A stretch of 15,030 bases of DNA from Deltaproteobacteria bacterium (GCA_030642325.1 DAOWNY010000014.1:1-15030); one strand, 5' to 3'. Positions 1-7,461 are shown, counted from the first letter of the stretch. The notes: a model not told the origin generated them from the sequence alone. Numbers and translations: made by a program.

Positions 1-8
1 AGTCTTAA

Positions 9-41
9 CTCCTTGTAATTATTAGTTTATATTACAAGGAG
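9..41. repeat. Perfect 11-bp inverted repeat, 11-nt spacer
   Basis: The arm CTCCTTGTAAT at 9-19 is exactly repeated in inverse as ATTACAAGGAG at 31-41. Arm centres are 22 bp apart, about two helical turns, which would suit a dimeric DNA-binding protein on one face. As RNA it would form an 11-bp hairpin. A T-rich stretch begins about 8 nt after the stem, so a weak terminator for a gene left of the window is the alternative. I do not recognise a named operator consensus. Confidence 0.7.
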
Positions 42-388
42 CAGAAAAATTTTTTCTTAGATGTCAAGCAAAAAATTCACTTTTTCATTTTTTTTCACCG
101 TTTTTTTTAATATATGCAAAAACCTAACCGGACATTACTGATTAATAATAGCATAATCAGCAGAGAATAAAAGAAAAAAGAGGGAATTTGTTTCACTGGG
201 CTAACAACTTCAATTGCGGTCGGCGGATAGATTCGGCAGAAAAAACAGCCGTTTTTTGAAATTTGGCGTTAATGTAAATGCTTCCCCCGTTTTTACGCGG
301 CTTCGGGCAGAGCGTATTAAAAGAACTCCATTCTTCTTGCTTGACAGAACCGGCGCTATGGCTTAATTTAAAATAGGTCAAGCTGTGC

Positions 389-416
389 GATTAGCCTTTA
401 GCAGTTAGCTATTAGC
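389..416 (-). repeat. Four tandem 7-nt repeats (NNTTAGC on the + strand)
   Basis: Positions 389-395, 396-402, 403-409 and 410-416 read GATTAGC, CTTTAGC, AGTTAGC and TATTAGC. This is a strict 7-nt period with a constant TTAGC core. On the minus strand each unit is GCTAANN, the same unit as the array at 503-530 but in the opposite orientation. Function is unknown. Confidence 0.7.
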
Positions 417-502
417 CAAAATGATCACAGGATCTTTTGCTATTACAAATTTTCACCCATTGGGTGCTATTTCCTGCTTGCGTAATACCTCGGTTTTTCA
501 AA

Positions 503-530
503 GCTAAACGCTGACAGCTGATCGCTCAAC
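503..530 (+). repeat. Four tandem 7-nt repeats (GCTNANN)
   Basis: Positions 503-509, 510-516, 517-523 and 524-530 read GCTAAAC, GCTGACA, GCTGATC and GCTCAAC. This array is the inverse partner of the one at 389-416. Pairing 387-410 with 502-525 gives about 20 of 24 possible pairs if G-U pairs are counted, closing a loop of roughly 90 nt. Confidence 0.7.
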
Positions 531-595
531 TTAAGCTGGAATTAGATCGGCAAATGTAACGAGATCAAGCGGATGTTGGATGGTTTCATGCAAAA

Positions 596-632
596 GCTAA
601 CACCTAACCGCACAAGGTCGAAATAGGTTAGC
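596..632. repeat. Minor inverted copies of the 7-nt repeat before murI
   Basis: Two further units, GCTAACA (596-602) and CCTAACC (603-609), are followed by one inverted unit, GGTTAGC (626-632). CTAACC at 604-609 can pair with GGTTAG at 626-631 as a 6-bp stem. CCTAACC also occurs at 123-129. The copies are short and degenerate, so confidence that they belong to the same family is moderate. Confidence 0.4.
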
Positions 633-668
633 GGGATACTTGCCAAATCGAAAGTTTTAAAATTAAAG

Positions 669-1490
669 ATGAAAAAAAACATTGAAGATGGTGCAGTTGG
701 AGTATTTGATTCGGGGATTGGCGGGCTTACCGTCTTAAGGGAAATAATTAAGTCCTTACCGCAGGAAGAAATTATCTATCTGGGCGATACTGCTCGCGTT
801 CCCTATGGCACAAAATCTTCAGTGGTAGTAAGGAGGTATGCCCAAGAAAATGCCCGGTTCCTGATGGAAAAATCGGTAAAGTTTCTGGTGATTGCCTGTA
901 ACACCGCCTCTGCTCTTGCCCTCCCTTTTTTGAAAGAAGAATTCTCCATTCCAATGATTGGGGTAATTGAACCTGGATCAAAAAGTGCCGCTCTGGCTAC
1001 TCGCTCAAAGCGAGTGGGGGTAATCGGCACCGAAGGTACCATTAACAGCGGGGTCTACCAGAACACTATTAATCGGCTCGATCCCTCCATCAATGTTTTT
1101 GGCAAACCATGCCCATTGTTCGTTCCCTTGGTAGAAGAGGGCTGGATTGACAATCAGGTTGTGAGAATTACTGCCCAAACATATCTGGAAGATTTAAAGA
1201 AAAGCAATATCGATACTCTAATATTGGGATGCACCCATTATCCTGTTTTAAAAAAGACAATAGAAGATACGATGGGCGACAAAGTTACCTTGATTGACTC
1301 CGCCCAAGAAACGGCAAAAGAGGCGGCAGTGATTTTAAGGAAAAAAGGTTTAATTAAAAACAGCAATAAAACTCGTCTTCATCAATTTTATGTTACCGAT
1401 GTCCCCGAACGTTTTATTCGTGTTGCCAGAAAGTTTCTCAATGATGAATTGATGGAAGAGATTAGACGGACGGAATTAGCGCTGATATAA
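669..1490 (+). CDS. murI: Glutamate racemase
   Basis: This cytoplasmic, cofactor-independent enzyme interconverts L- and D-glutamate and so supplies D-Glu for peptidoglycan. The 273-residue protein is of usual length. Family motifs are all present: FDSGIGGLT near residues 13-21, LGDTARVPYG near 38-47, ACNTAS with catalytic Cys77, and GCTHYP with the second catalytic Cys188. Both cysteines of the two-base mechanism are therefore intact. The ATG at 669 gives the normal N-terminus, but I see no Shine-Dalgarno sequence before it, only an A/T-rich stretch. It is followed after 37 nt by fusA, so the two could be co-transcribed. The function is typical of walled bacteria and nothing in the sequence suggests inactivation. 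Confidence 0.96.
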   Translation: MKKNIEDGAVGVFDSGIGGLTVLREIIKSLPQEEIIYLGDTARVPYGTKSSVVVRRYAQENARFLMEKSVKFLVIACNTASALALPFLKEEFSIPMIGVIEPGSKSAALATRSKRVGVIGTEGTINSGVYQNTINRLDPSINVFGKPCPLFVPLVEEGWIDNQVVRITAQTYLEDLKKSNIDTLILGCTHYPVLKKTIEDTMGDKVTLIDSAQETAKEAAVILRKKGLIKNSNKTRLHQFYVTDVPERFIRVARKFLNDELMEEIRRTELALI

Positions 1491-1527
1491 GAATTGGATT
1501 AGATTCCCAGTAACTAATGAGACTGAT

Positions 1528-3582
1528 ATGACTCCAGTTAACAAGAAACTGCTTAAAACAAGAAATATTGGGATTATGGCCCATATAGATGCCGGGAAGA
1601 CCACCGTGACGGAAAGAATTCTCTATTACACAGGCAAGTCCCACAAAATAGGGGAAGTTCACGATGGAGCAGCAGTTATGGACTGGATGCCGCAAGAGCA
1701 GGAGAGGGGAATCACCATTACCTCGGCGGCAACCATATGTTTGTGGAAAAAGCATCATATTAATATTATTGATACTCCGGGACATGTGGATTTTACAATT
1801 GAAGTGGGGAGATGCTTAAGAGTTCTGGATGGAGCAGTGGCGGTATTTTGCGCAGTGGGCGGGGTAGAACCCCAGTCGGAGATGGTGTGGCACCAGGCGG
1901 ATAAATATAAAATTCCTCGACTTGCCTTTATCAACAAGCTGGATCGGGTGGGTGCGGATTTTTTTCACACTGTGGATATGATTCGGGAAATACTGGGAGC
2001 AACCCCCATTATCCTTCAATTGCCCCTGGGCGAAGAAGACAACTTCTCGGGGATAATTGATTTGGTTAAGATGAAGTTAATCACCTGGGAGGAGGAAAGC
2101 CTGGGGGTTAATTTTAAGGAGAGTGATATCCCGTCTCAATACACTGCTTTGGCCTTAAAGCATCGAGAATTCCTCCTTGAGGAGCTGGCGGAAAATGATG
2201 ACGAATTGATGATAAAGTACCTTGCCGAAGAAAATTTAACAGAGCAGACGATAAAATCAGCTTTAAGACGAACTACGATCAATTTTTCTCTGGTTCCCGT
2301 TTTATGTGGTGCTGCGCTCAGAAACAAGGGAATTCAGCCCCTTTTAGATGCGATAATTGATTACCTGCCTTCTCCGGCTGATGTCCCTTCCGTGGAAGGT
2401 ATCAGTTCAATAACAAAAGAGAAGGAAACCAGGTTAAGCGATGAAAAGGAACCCTTTTCCGCTTTGGCATTCAAAATTGTCATGGATGAAGGAAGAAAAG
2501 TTACTTATTTTCGTATTTACTCGGGCCGGGTTAAGTCCGGTGAAGAAGTTTTCAATGCGACCAAAGGGACCAAAGAGCGGGTTGCCCGGATTTTTCAGAT
2601 GCATGCCAATAAGAAGGAGAGGATTGCCGAGGCCAGGGCCGGTGATATTGTTGCTGCAGCCGGATTAAAGGATACCGCAACAGGGGATACTCTGTGTGAC
2701 GGCGAGCACCCCATTTTGCTGGAGGCCATTGAGTTTTACCAGCCTGTTATTTCCGTGGCTGTGGAACCTAAAACCCACAAAGATCAGGAATTGCTTCCCC
2801 TTCTTCTGGAAAGGTTGACCGATGAAGATCCGACTTTCAGGGTTAAAACTGATCAGGAAACAGGGCAGTTATTAATATCCGGGATGGGGGAGCTCCATCT
2901 TGAGGTAGTGGTGCAGCGGTTGCACCAGAGTTATAATGTTCAGGTGAATGTGGGAAAGCCGCAGGTAGTCTATCGGGAAACCATCGAGGCCCCGGCGGAA
3001 GTGGAAGTAAAATTTGAAAGAGAAATCAACGAGATCAATCATTTTGGGCATGTTCGCCTGAAACTGGAACCTAAAAAAAGAGGCAGCGGGTTTGAGTTTA
3101 TAAGCGATGTGGGAGAAGATGTAATCCCGGAAGAGTGCATTCCTCACATCGAAGAGGGTGTCACCGAAGCGACAGCCACAGGGGTTACTGCCGGATATCC
3201 CGTGGTGGACATAAAAACAGTCCTCACCGGGGGTTCCTTTCGGGAGGCTGATTCATTGCCGCTGGCATATAAGATTGCTGCTTCCATGGCGTTTCGCGAT
3301 GCCTGCCTAAAAGCCCATCCCATCTTGCTTGAGCCAATTATGGCAATGGAAGTGGTGGTTCCGGAGAATTTTTTAGGGGCGGTCATCGGAGATATAAACT
3401 CTCGAAGGGGTAAAGTGACGGATGTCTCTTCCCGGGGAAAGATGAAGGTGATTTCGGGAGATGTCCCGCTAAAAGAAACTTTTGGTTATTCCACTGATCT
3501 CCGGTCTTTAAGCCAGGGAAGGGGAATCTTTTCCATGCAGTTTTCTCACTACGACAAGGCCCATGAAAAAAAAGAGTCTTAA
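1528..3582 (+). CDS. fusA: Elongation factor G (translational GTPase)
   Basis: EF-G is a GTPase that drives ribosomal translocation and, with RRF, ribosome recycling. The 684-residue protein has the GTPase motifs in order: G1 AHIDAGKTT at about 18-26, G2 RGITIT at 60-65, G3 DTPGH at 82-86, G4 NKLD at 136-139, and a G5-like CGAA before NKG. The C-terminal end keeps the EF-G signature GYSTDLRSLSQGRG followed by FSHYDKA. The length is slightly below the common 690-705, and no domain is evidently missing. The gene stands between murI and an ABC transporter, with no rpsL, rpsG or tuf near it. It is therefore either the relocated sole EF-G or an EF-G2-type paralogue, which I cannot decide from this window. 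The ribosome binding site is weak. Confidence 0.95.
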   Translation: MTPVNKKLLKTRNIGIMAHIDAGKTTVTERILYYTGKSHKIGEVHDGAAVMDWMPQEQERGITITSAATICLWKKHHINIIDTPGHVDFTIEVGRCLRVLDGAVAVFCAVGGVEPQSEMVWHQADKYKIPRLAFINKLDRVGADFFHTVDMIREILGATPIILQLPLGEEDNFSGIIDLVKMKLITWEEESLGVNFKESDIPSQYTALALKHREFLLEELAENDDELMIKYLAEENLTEQTIKSALRRTTINFSLVPVLCGAALRNKGIQPLLDAIIDYLPSPADVPSVEGISSITKEKETRLSDEKEPFSALAFKIVMDEGRKVTYFRIYSGRVKSGEEVFNATKGTKERVARIFQMHANKKERIAEARAGDIVAAAGLKDTATGDTLCDGEHPILLEAIEFYQPVISVAVEPKTHKDQELLPLLLERLTDEDPTFRVKTDQETGQLLISGMGELHLEVVVQRLHQSYNVQVNVGKPQVVYRETIEAPAEVEVKFEREINEINHFGHVRLKLEPKKRGSGFEFISDVGEDVIPEECIPHIEEGVTEATATGVTAGYPVVDIKTVLTGGSFREADSLPLAYKIAASMAFRDACLKAHPILLEPIMAMEVVVPENFLGAVIGDINSRRGKVTDVSSRGKMKVISGDVPLKETFGYSTDLRSLSQGRGIFSMQFSHYDKAHEKKES

Positions 3583-3635
3583 GCATTTTTAGGGATCCGG
3601 AAAGGACCGGGAAATTAAAAAGGAATAATTTTTAA

Positions 3636-4625
3636 GTGGATGCAATAACAGTAAAAAATCTCACCAAAAAATTTGATGACCTTATTGCCGTGAATGATAT
3701 TTCCTTTACTGTAAAGGAGGGAGAAATTTTTGGCCTTTTGGGTCCCAACGGAGCAGGAAAGACGACCATCATAAAAATGCTGGCTACCATGCTCAAAAAA
3801 ACCTCGGGTGTTGCCAGAGTTTTAGATTGGGATGTGGGAAAAAACCCGGATGAGGTGCGGAGATCAATCGGAATCGTTTTTCAGGATCCTTCCCTGGATG
3901 ATCAATTAACCGGGAAAGAAAACCTCGATTTTCATGCCCGGATGTACGGAGTTCGTAAAAAAATACGAAAGGAAAGGATAGAACAGGTTCTCAATCTGGT
4001 GGATCTATTCGGCAAAAAGGACATCCTGGTCAACAATTACAGCGGCGGAATGCGGAGGAGATTAGAGATCGCTCGGGGGTTAATGCACTATCCCAGAGTG
4101 CTTTTTCTGGATGAACCAACTTTGGGGCTGGATACCCAAACCCGGAGAGCCATTTGGGAGCACATCATAAAATTGAATCATGAAGAAAAGATAACAGTTA
4201 TTTTAACTACTCACTATATGGATGAGGCGGATTTTTTATGTAATCGGGTGGCGATCATTGATGAGGGAAAGATTTTAGTGGTAGAGAGTCCCGAGAATCT
4301 GAAGAATATGATGGGAGAGGATATAATATCCATCGGGGTCTCTGATGGAGAAGCTTTTTCCAAAAAGTTGTCGTCTCTTAATTGGATACAAGGGGTTTCC
4401 CATGGCGATGGAATTATAAATTTAAGCGTGAAAAGAGGGGAAGAAAAAATCCCTCTCCTTATAAATTTTGCCCAGAAAGAAAATTTGGCAGTTCAGTTTG
4501 TCAGCCTTCACAAGCCAACATTAGAGGACGTATTTATCGATTTTACCGGCAGGAACATTAGGGAAGAAAATGGTTCTACAAAAACTTTAATTCGGGACAT
4601 GATACGGGCACGGACAAGGAAATAA
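3636..4625 (+). CDS. ABC transporter ATP-binding protein, DrrA-like
   Basis: This is the nucleotide-binding subunit of an ABC-2-type exporter acting at the inner face of the membrane. The 329-residue protein shows Walker A GPNGAGKT at 36-43, a Q-loop at Gln83, signature YSGGM at 135-139, Walker B LFLDEP at 156-161, and the switch His in TTHYMDEAD near 193. The extension of about 100 residues after the ATPase core fits the C-terminal domain of DrrA-type subunits. The start is GTG at 3636, with AAGGA about 11 nt upstream, a rather long spacing. The permease gene begins at 4627, one base after the stop, so the two form a translationally coupled pair. The substrate cannot be told; DrrA relatives export lipids, drugs or polysaccharides. 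Confidence 0.93.
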   Translation: MDAITVKNLTKKFDDLIAVNDISFTVKEGEIFGLLGPNGAGKTTIIKMLATMLKKTSGVARVLDWDVGKNPDEVRRSIGIVFQDPSLDDQLTGKENLDFHARMYGVRKKIRKERIEQVLNLVDLFGKKDILVNNYSGGMRRRLEIARGLMHYPRVLFLDEPTLGLDTQTRRAIWEHIIKLNHEEKITVILTTHYMDEADFLCNRVAIIDEGKILVVESPENLKNMMGEDIISIGVSDGEAFSKKLSSLNWIQGVSHGDGIINLSVKRGEEKIPLLINFAQKENLAVQFVSLHKPTLEDVFIDFTGRNIREENGSTKTLIRDMIRARTRK

Positions 4626-4626
4626 T

Positions 4627-5400
4627 ATGTTTAAGAATTTTAAGTGTGAGGTTGTCTATAATCTTTGGCTAAGAGAAATGAAGAGGTTTGTCCGGGCGAA
4701 GTCGAGGCTGGTGGCCAATATTGCTCAGCCGTTTTTTTGGTTGGCAATTATGGGAATGGGATTCGGCTCAACAATGAAATTCAGGGAATTGCCCCCCGGG
4801 GTTGACTACTTAAACTTTCTGGTTCCCGGGATTATGGGGATGACCCTACTGTTTTCTTCCATGTTTGCCGGGCTTTCCGTGCTCTGGGATCGGCAGTTTG
4901 GGTTTCTTAAGGAGATACTGGTTGCACCAGTGAGCAGGCTATCCATTATCGGAGGAATGATAGCCGGGAGTGTTACCACCGGATTGATTCAGGCCAACCT
5001 TATTTTATTGATCGGCCTGTTTTTTGGTTTTCGGATCAGCCACCCGGCAGCCCTTATTCCTGCTATGATCATTATGATGCTCATTGCGGTCAGCTTTACC
5101 GCCATGGGGATAGCTTTTGCCTCCAAAATGGAAGATATGCACGGTTTTCAATTAATAATGAACTTTGTGATTATGCCCATTTTCTTTTTATCCGGGGCAC
5201 TCTTTCCTCTGGAAGGGCTTCCTTCCTGGCTCTCGTTTCTGGCCCGCCTTAATCCCTTAACATACGGTGTTGACGGGCTACGAGCACTTTTATTGGGATT
5301 ATCCCATTTTTCAATCCAATTAGATTTTTCAATATTAATATTATTTTGTCTGGCCATGCTCGGTTTAGGAACTTACTTATTTAAGAATTGTGAATTATGA
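4627..5400 (+). CDS. ABC-2 type transporter permease, DrrB-like
   Basis: This is the membrane subunit partnering the preceding ATPase. The 257-residue protein has about six hydrophobic segments, near residues 30-48, 61-86, 106-133, 140-166, 174-194 and 231-251. The conserved C-terminal motif of ABC-2 permeases, LNPLTYGVDGLRALL, lies near 208-222. An amphipathic basic stretch precedes the first segment, as is usual in the family. The ATG at 4627 lies directly after the ATPase stop, so translation is probably coupled. The stop codon at 5398-5400 overlaps the start region of the radical SAM gene. The exported substrate is unknown. Confidence 0.92.
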   Translation: MFKNFKCEVVYNLWLREMKRFVRAKSRLVANIAQPFFWLAIMGMGFGSTMKFRELPPGVDYLNFLVPGIMGMTLLFSSMFAGLSVLWDRQFGFLKEILVAPVSRLSIIGGMIAGSVTTGLIQANLILLIGLFFGFRISHPAALIPAMIIMMLIAVSFTAMGIAFASKMEDMHGFQLIMNFVIMPIFFLSGALFPLEGLPSWLSFLARLNPLTYGVDGLRALLLGLSHFSIQLDFSILILFCLAMLGLGTYLFKNCEL

Positions 5401-6358
5401 AGCGGGTCGGTTTTGGGAAGACGATACAGTTATCATGACCAAGGGAATTATAAGATTGAAGAAGCGGGAATATGATTTTCCTCCTTACCGGCCACCCAGC
5501 GAGGCAGACAGTCTGCTTTTAAGGGTAACCAGGGGATGTCCATGGAACAATTGTACTTTTTGCTCAATGTATAAAGATATCAAATTTCAAAGGCGGCCTA
5601 TTTTGGAGATTAAAGAAGACATAGATATGGCCGCAGAGCTATATTCAGACTATGATTTGACGGTATTCATCGGAGATTCCAACAGCATCTTGATCAAAAC
5701 CGAGAATCTGGTGGATATATTGGAATATCTGCATGAAAAGTTACCCGGGATTTCGAGGGTAACCAGCTATGCCCGGGCCAAGACTATTATTAAAAAGGAT
5801 GTTGAGGACCTGAGAAGATTGAGAGAAGCAGGGTTGCACCGCCTCCATGTGGGTCTGGAGACGGGAGACGAGGAACTATTAAAAGAGATTAAAAAAGGGG
5901 CTTCTCCCGAGGAGATGGCGGAGGCAGGGGAAAAGGCCAAAAAAGCAGGATTTGAGCTTTCACTCTATATAATTTTAGGCATCGGCGGAAATGAAAATTG
6001 GCAGCAGCATGCAAAAGGAACCGCTCGTGTCCTCAACTTGATTGATCCTCATTTTATCCGGGCTCGAACTTTCACCCCCCGGCCCGGTTCTGAAATAAAT
6101 GACCGAATCTCCCAGGGTACTTTTCAGGTGGCTACCCCTGAAGTCGTGTTAAAAGAGTCAAGATTATTGCTCGAGGAATTGCAGGTCCACTCTCATTTTT
6201 TAAGCGATCACATTTCCAACTATATCCCTCTTGATGGAAAGCTTCCTGAAGATAAGGGGATGATGTTGCAACTGATTGATCATACCCTGAGATCTTTGGC
6301 GGAAGACGAAAATATGAGGGGGAGATTAACCCGGAAAAGATTTTTAAGACACCTGTAA
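5390..6358 (+). CDS. Radical SAM protein (CX4CX2C type)
   Basis: This is a radical S-adenosylmethionine enzyme of unknown substrate. From the ATG at 5390 it has 322 residues. The cluster-binding motif is RGCPWNNCTFC with Cys50, Cys55 and Cys58. That is CX4CX2C, one residue longer than the canonical CX3CX2C. It is followed by the family feature MYK. The region HVGLETGDEELLKEIKKG near 150-170 and the ILGIGG stretch near 197-202 are typical of the radical SAM barrel. No B12-binding domain or extra Fe-S motif is visible. The start is uncertain: ATG 5390 overlaps the permease by 11 nt with poor RBS, ATG 5435 is in frame, and TTG 5456 has AAGGGA about 9 nt upstream. All three keep the whole motif. 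Whether it works with the adjacent exporter is not shown by the sequence. Confidence 0.88.
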   Translation: MNYEAGRFWEDDTVIMTKGIIRLKKREYDFPPYRPPSEADSLLLRVTRGCPWNNCTFCSMYKDIKFQRRPILEIKEDIDMAAELYSDYDLTVFIGDSNSILIKTENLVDILEYLHEKLPGISRVTSYARAKTIIKKDVEDLRRLREAGLHRLHVGLETGDEELLKEIKKGASPEEMAEAGEKAKKAGFELSLYIILGIGGNENWQQHAKGTARVLNLIDPHFIRARTFTPRPGSEINDRISQGTFQVATPEVVLKESRLLLEELQVHSHFLSDHISNYIPLDGKLPEDKGMMLQLIDHTLRSLAEDENMRGRLTRKRFLRHL

Positions 6359-6386
6359 CATGCGCTGATGTAAGGCAAACCAACCT

Positions 6387-6416
6387 TTGGGTCAATTATT
6401 TTACCCCAATTTTTTC
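6387..6416 (+). terminator. Possible weak rho-independent terminator
   Basis: TTGGG at 6387-6391 can pair with CCCAA at 6405-6409, and a run of six T residues follows directly. The stem is only 5 bp with a loop of about 13 nt, so the call is weak. Its position just after the radical SAM stop, before a gap of about 240 nt, is appropriate for the end of the murI-to-radical-SAM group. Confidence 0.35.
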
Positions 6417-6467
6417 TTTAAAAACTGAGTCGGATATCTCTTTATACAAAAAAGGCTTGATCATATC

Positions 6468-6498
6468 TTGACGGTTTGATAGACTGACAAAGTTATAT
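6468..6498 (+). promoter_or_regulatory. Possible sigma-70 promoter upstream of tadA
   Basis: TTGACG at 6468-6473 resembles the -35 box. TTATAT at 6493-6498 resembles a -10 box but at 19-nt spacing, longer than the ideal 17. It lies in the intergenic gap before tadA, where a promoter is expected. It is an alternative to the TATAAT at 6569. Confidence 0.25.
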
Positions 6499-6568
6499 TC
6501 AGGCGTAAAAAAATTGTGTCCGGGAAATGCAAGCGAGAACATTTATTTTTTTTTCATGGGGCATATTT

Positions 6569-6574
6569 TATAAT
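6569..6574 (+). promoter_or_regulatory. Perfect -10 hexamer (TATAAT) before tadA
   Basis: A consensus TATAAT lies 28 nt before the GTG start of tadA. The bases where a -35 box should be are only a T run, so the promoter would depend on an upstream element or an activator. In an AT-rich spacer a chance match is possible. Confidence 0.3.
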
Positions 6575-6602
6575 TAATTTTCAGGTGGTTGTTTGAACAT
6601 TC

Positions 6603-7061
6603 GTGTTTAGTAACAATGAACATTTCCGTTTCATGCAAGAAGCGCTGGAGGAAGCCGGGAAGGCGTATAGATTGGGGGAGGTTCCCATTGGCGCGGTTCT
6701 GGTGAAGGACGATGAAAGTATCGCGCGTGCTCACAATGAAACGATTCTGGCAAACGATCCCACCGCACATGCAGAGATTTTGGTGCTAAGAAGGGCGGGG
6801 GTGGCTTTACATAATCACCGTTTACTAAACACGACTCTTTATGTAACAGTAGAACCATGTCCCATGTGTGCCGGGGCAATGATCCAGGCCCGCATAAAAA
6901 AATTGGTTTTTGGGGCTTATGATTTAAAATCCGGTGCGGTTAGATCTCTCTATAAAATTCTGGACGATAACAGGTTAAATCATCGAATCGAGATAACTGC
7001 CGGAATCCGGGAAGAAGAATGCCGCATGCTTATCCAGGCATTTTTTAAGAATCTGAGATAG
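6603..7061 (+). CDS. tadA: tRNA-specific adenosine deaminase
   Basis: TadA converts adenosine-34 to inosine in the anticodon of tRNA-Arg(ACG), allowing one tRNA to read CGU, CGC and CGA. The 152-residue protein has the zinc and catalytic motifs of the cytidine deaminase fold: HAE with zinc-ligand His56 and proton-shuttling Glu58, and PCPMC with zinc-ligand Cys86 and Cys89. The length is normal. The GTG start at 6603 gives an N-terminus beginning just before the FRFMQEALEEA helix typical of the family; an SD-like AGGTGG lies rather far upstream, about 15 nt. The guanine deaminase relatives are less likely, because the PCPMCAGA context and the location near the SRP RNA and dnaX match the yaaJ/tadA locus of Firmicutes. 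Confidence 0.94.
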   Translation: MFSNNEHFRFMQEALEEAGKAYRLGEVPIGAVLVKDDESIARAHNETILANDPTAHAEILVLRRAGVALHNHRLLNTTLYVTVEPCPMCAGAMIQARIKKLVFGAYDLKSGAVRSLYKILDDNRLNHRIEITAGIREEECRMLIQAFFKNLR

Positions 7062-7170
7062 ATCATCATCGCCATCCCTGTAAATTATCAGGAGCATAAT
7101 TTGTTAGCGGATTTTTTTAAAAGGTCTATCAAGGCTGACGGGGTGACCGAGGGATTGGGTGGTTCTTGCC

Positions 7171-7264
7171 GGAGGGGTACCGAAGTGGCCGTAACGGGGT
7201 CGACTCGAAATCGATTTGGGGGCTAATAACTCCCACGTGGGTTCGAATCCCACCCTCTCCGCCA
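7171..7264 (+). tRNA. tRNA-Ser (anticodon CGA)
   Basis: The acceptor arm GGAGGGG (7171-7177) pairs with CCTCTCC (7254-7260) with one G-U pair, followed by G and an encoded CCA. The anticodon loop CTCGAAA gives anticodon CGA at 7206-7208 with a 5-bp stem, so it reads UCG. A long variable arm lies between the anticodon and T arms, as in class II serine tRNAs. The T loop GTTCGAATC is at about 7241-7249. The whole gene is 94 nt. Confidence 0.96.
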
Positions 7265-7311
7265 TGTTTTATGGGATAATTTTTGTTTTTGGTACAAAGT
7301 AAATTGAAAGG

Positions 7312-7400
7312 GGAGAGATGCCCGAGTTGGCCGAAGGGGCACGACTGGAAATCGTGTGTACCTTTTGGTACCGTGGGTTCGAATCCCACTCTCTCCGCCA
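7312..7400 (+). tRNA. tRNA-Ser (anticodon GGA)
   Basis: GGAGAGA (7312-7318) pairs perfectly with TCTCTCC (7390-7396), followed by G and an encoded CCA. The anticodon loop CTGGAAA gives anticodon GGA at 7347-7349, reading UCC and UCU. A long variable arm with a GGTAC hairpin and the T loop GTTCGAATC identify a class II serine tRNA. It lies 47 nt after the first tRNA-Ser, so both are probably one transcript. Confidence 0.96.
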
Positions 7401-7429
7401 TTTCCAATATATTTTGCAACCGGTCACAG

Positions 7430-7461
7430 GCCGGGAAGGCTTTTTAAAAAGGCTTCCCGGC
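7430..7461. repeat. 32-nt near-perfect palindrome after the tRNA genes
   Basis: Nine bases, GCCGGGAAG (7430-7438), pair with CTTCCCGGC (7453-7461). One G-G mismatch follows, then C-G and a T5/A5 centre (7441-7450). As RNA it is a strong hairpin about 30 nt past the second tRNA. No T run follows the full hairpin. However, the left half can fold as AGGCC/GGCTT with a GGGAA loop running into TTTTT, which would resemble a short terminator. It may therefore end the tRNA transcript. Confidence 0.6.

Larger units (their letters stand above)
1..668. other. Non-coding 5' region, no gene supported
   Basis: No forward frame stays open from the left edge: stops appear within the first 25 bases of all three. 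The only open frame of any length here, on the minus strand at 193-381, has no recognisable motif and no start signal. The region is AT-rich with many T runs at its left end. It carries an inverted repeat at 9-41 and 7-nt tandem arrays at 389-416 and 503-530, listed separately. I see no tRNA, rRNA or recognisable riboswitch. A TTGACA hexamer at 341-346 has no good -10 partner at normal spacing. It is probably a regulatory or repeat-bearing intergenic region. Confidence 0.6.

Noticed and set aside
341..374. TTGACA with downstream TAAAAT as a promoter
   Set aside because: The spacing is 22 nt, and the hexamers at 16-17 nt spacing match the -10 consensus poorly.
193..381. 62-residue minus-strand open frame in the left non-coding region
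   Set aside because: No ribosome binding site, no known motif, and short enough to occur by chance.
7129..7419. 96-residue minus-strand open frame across both tRNA-Ser genes (contains GGEGGIRTH and RVGFEPT)
   Set aside because: These strings are the well-known artefact of translating the antisense of serine tRNA genes, so it is not a protein.
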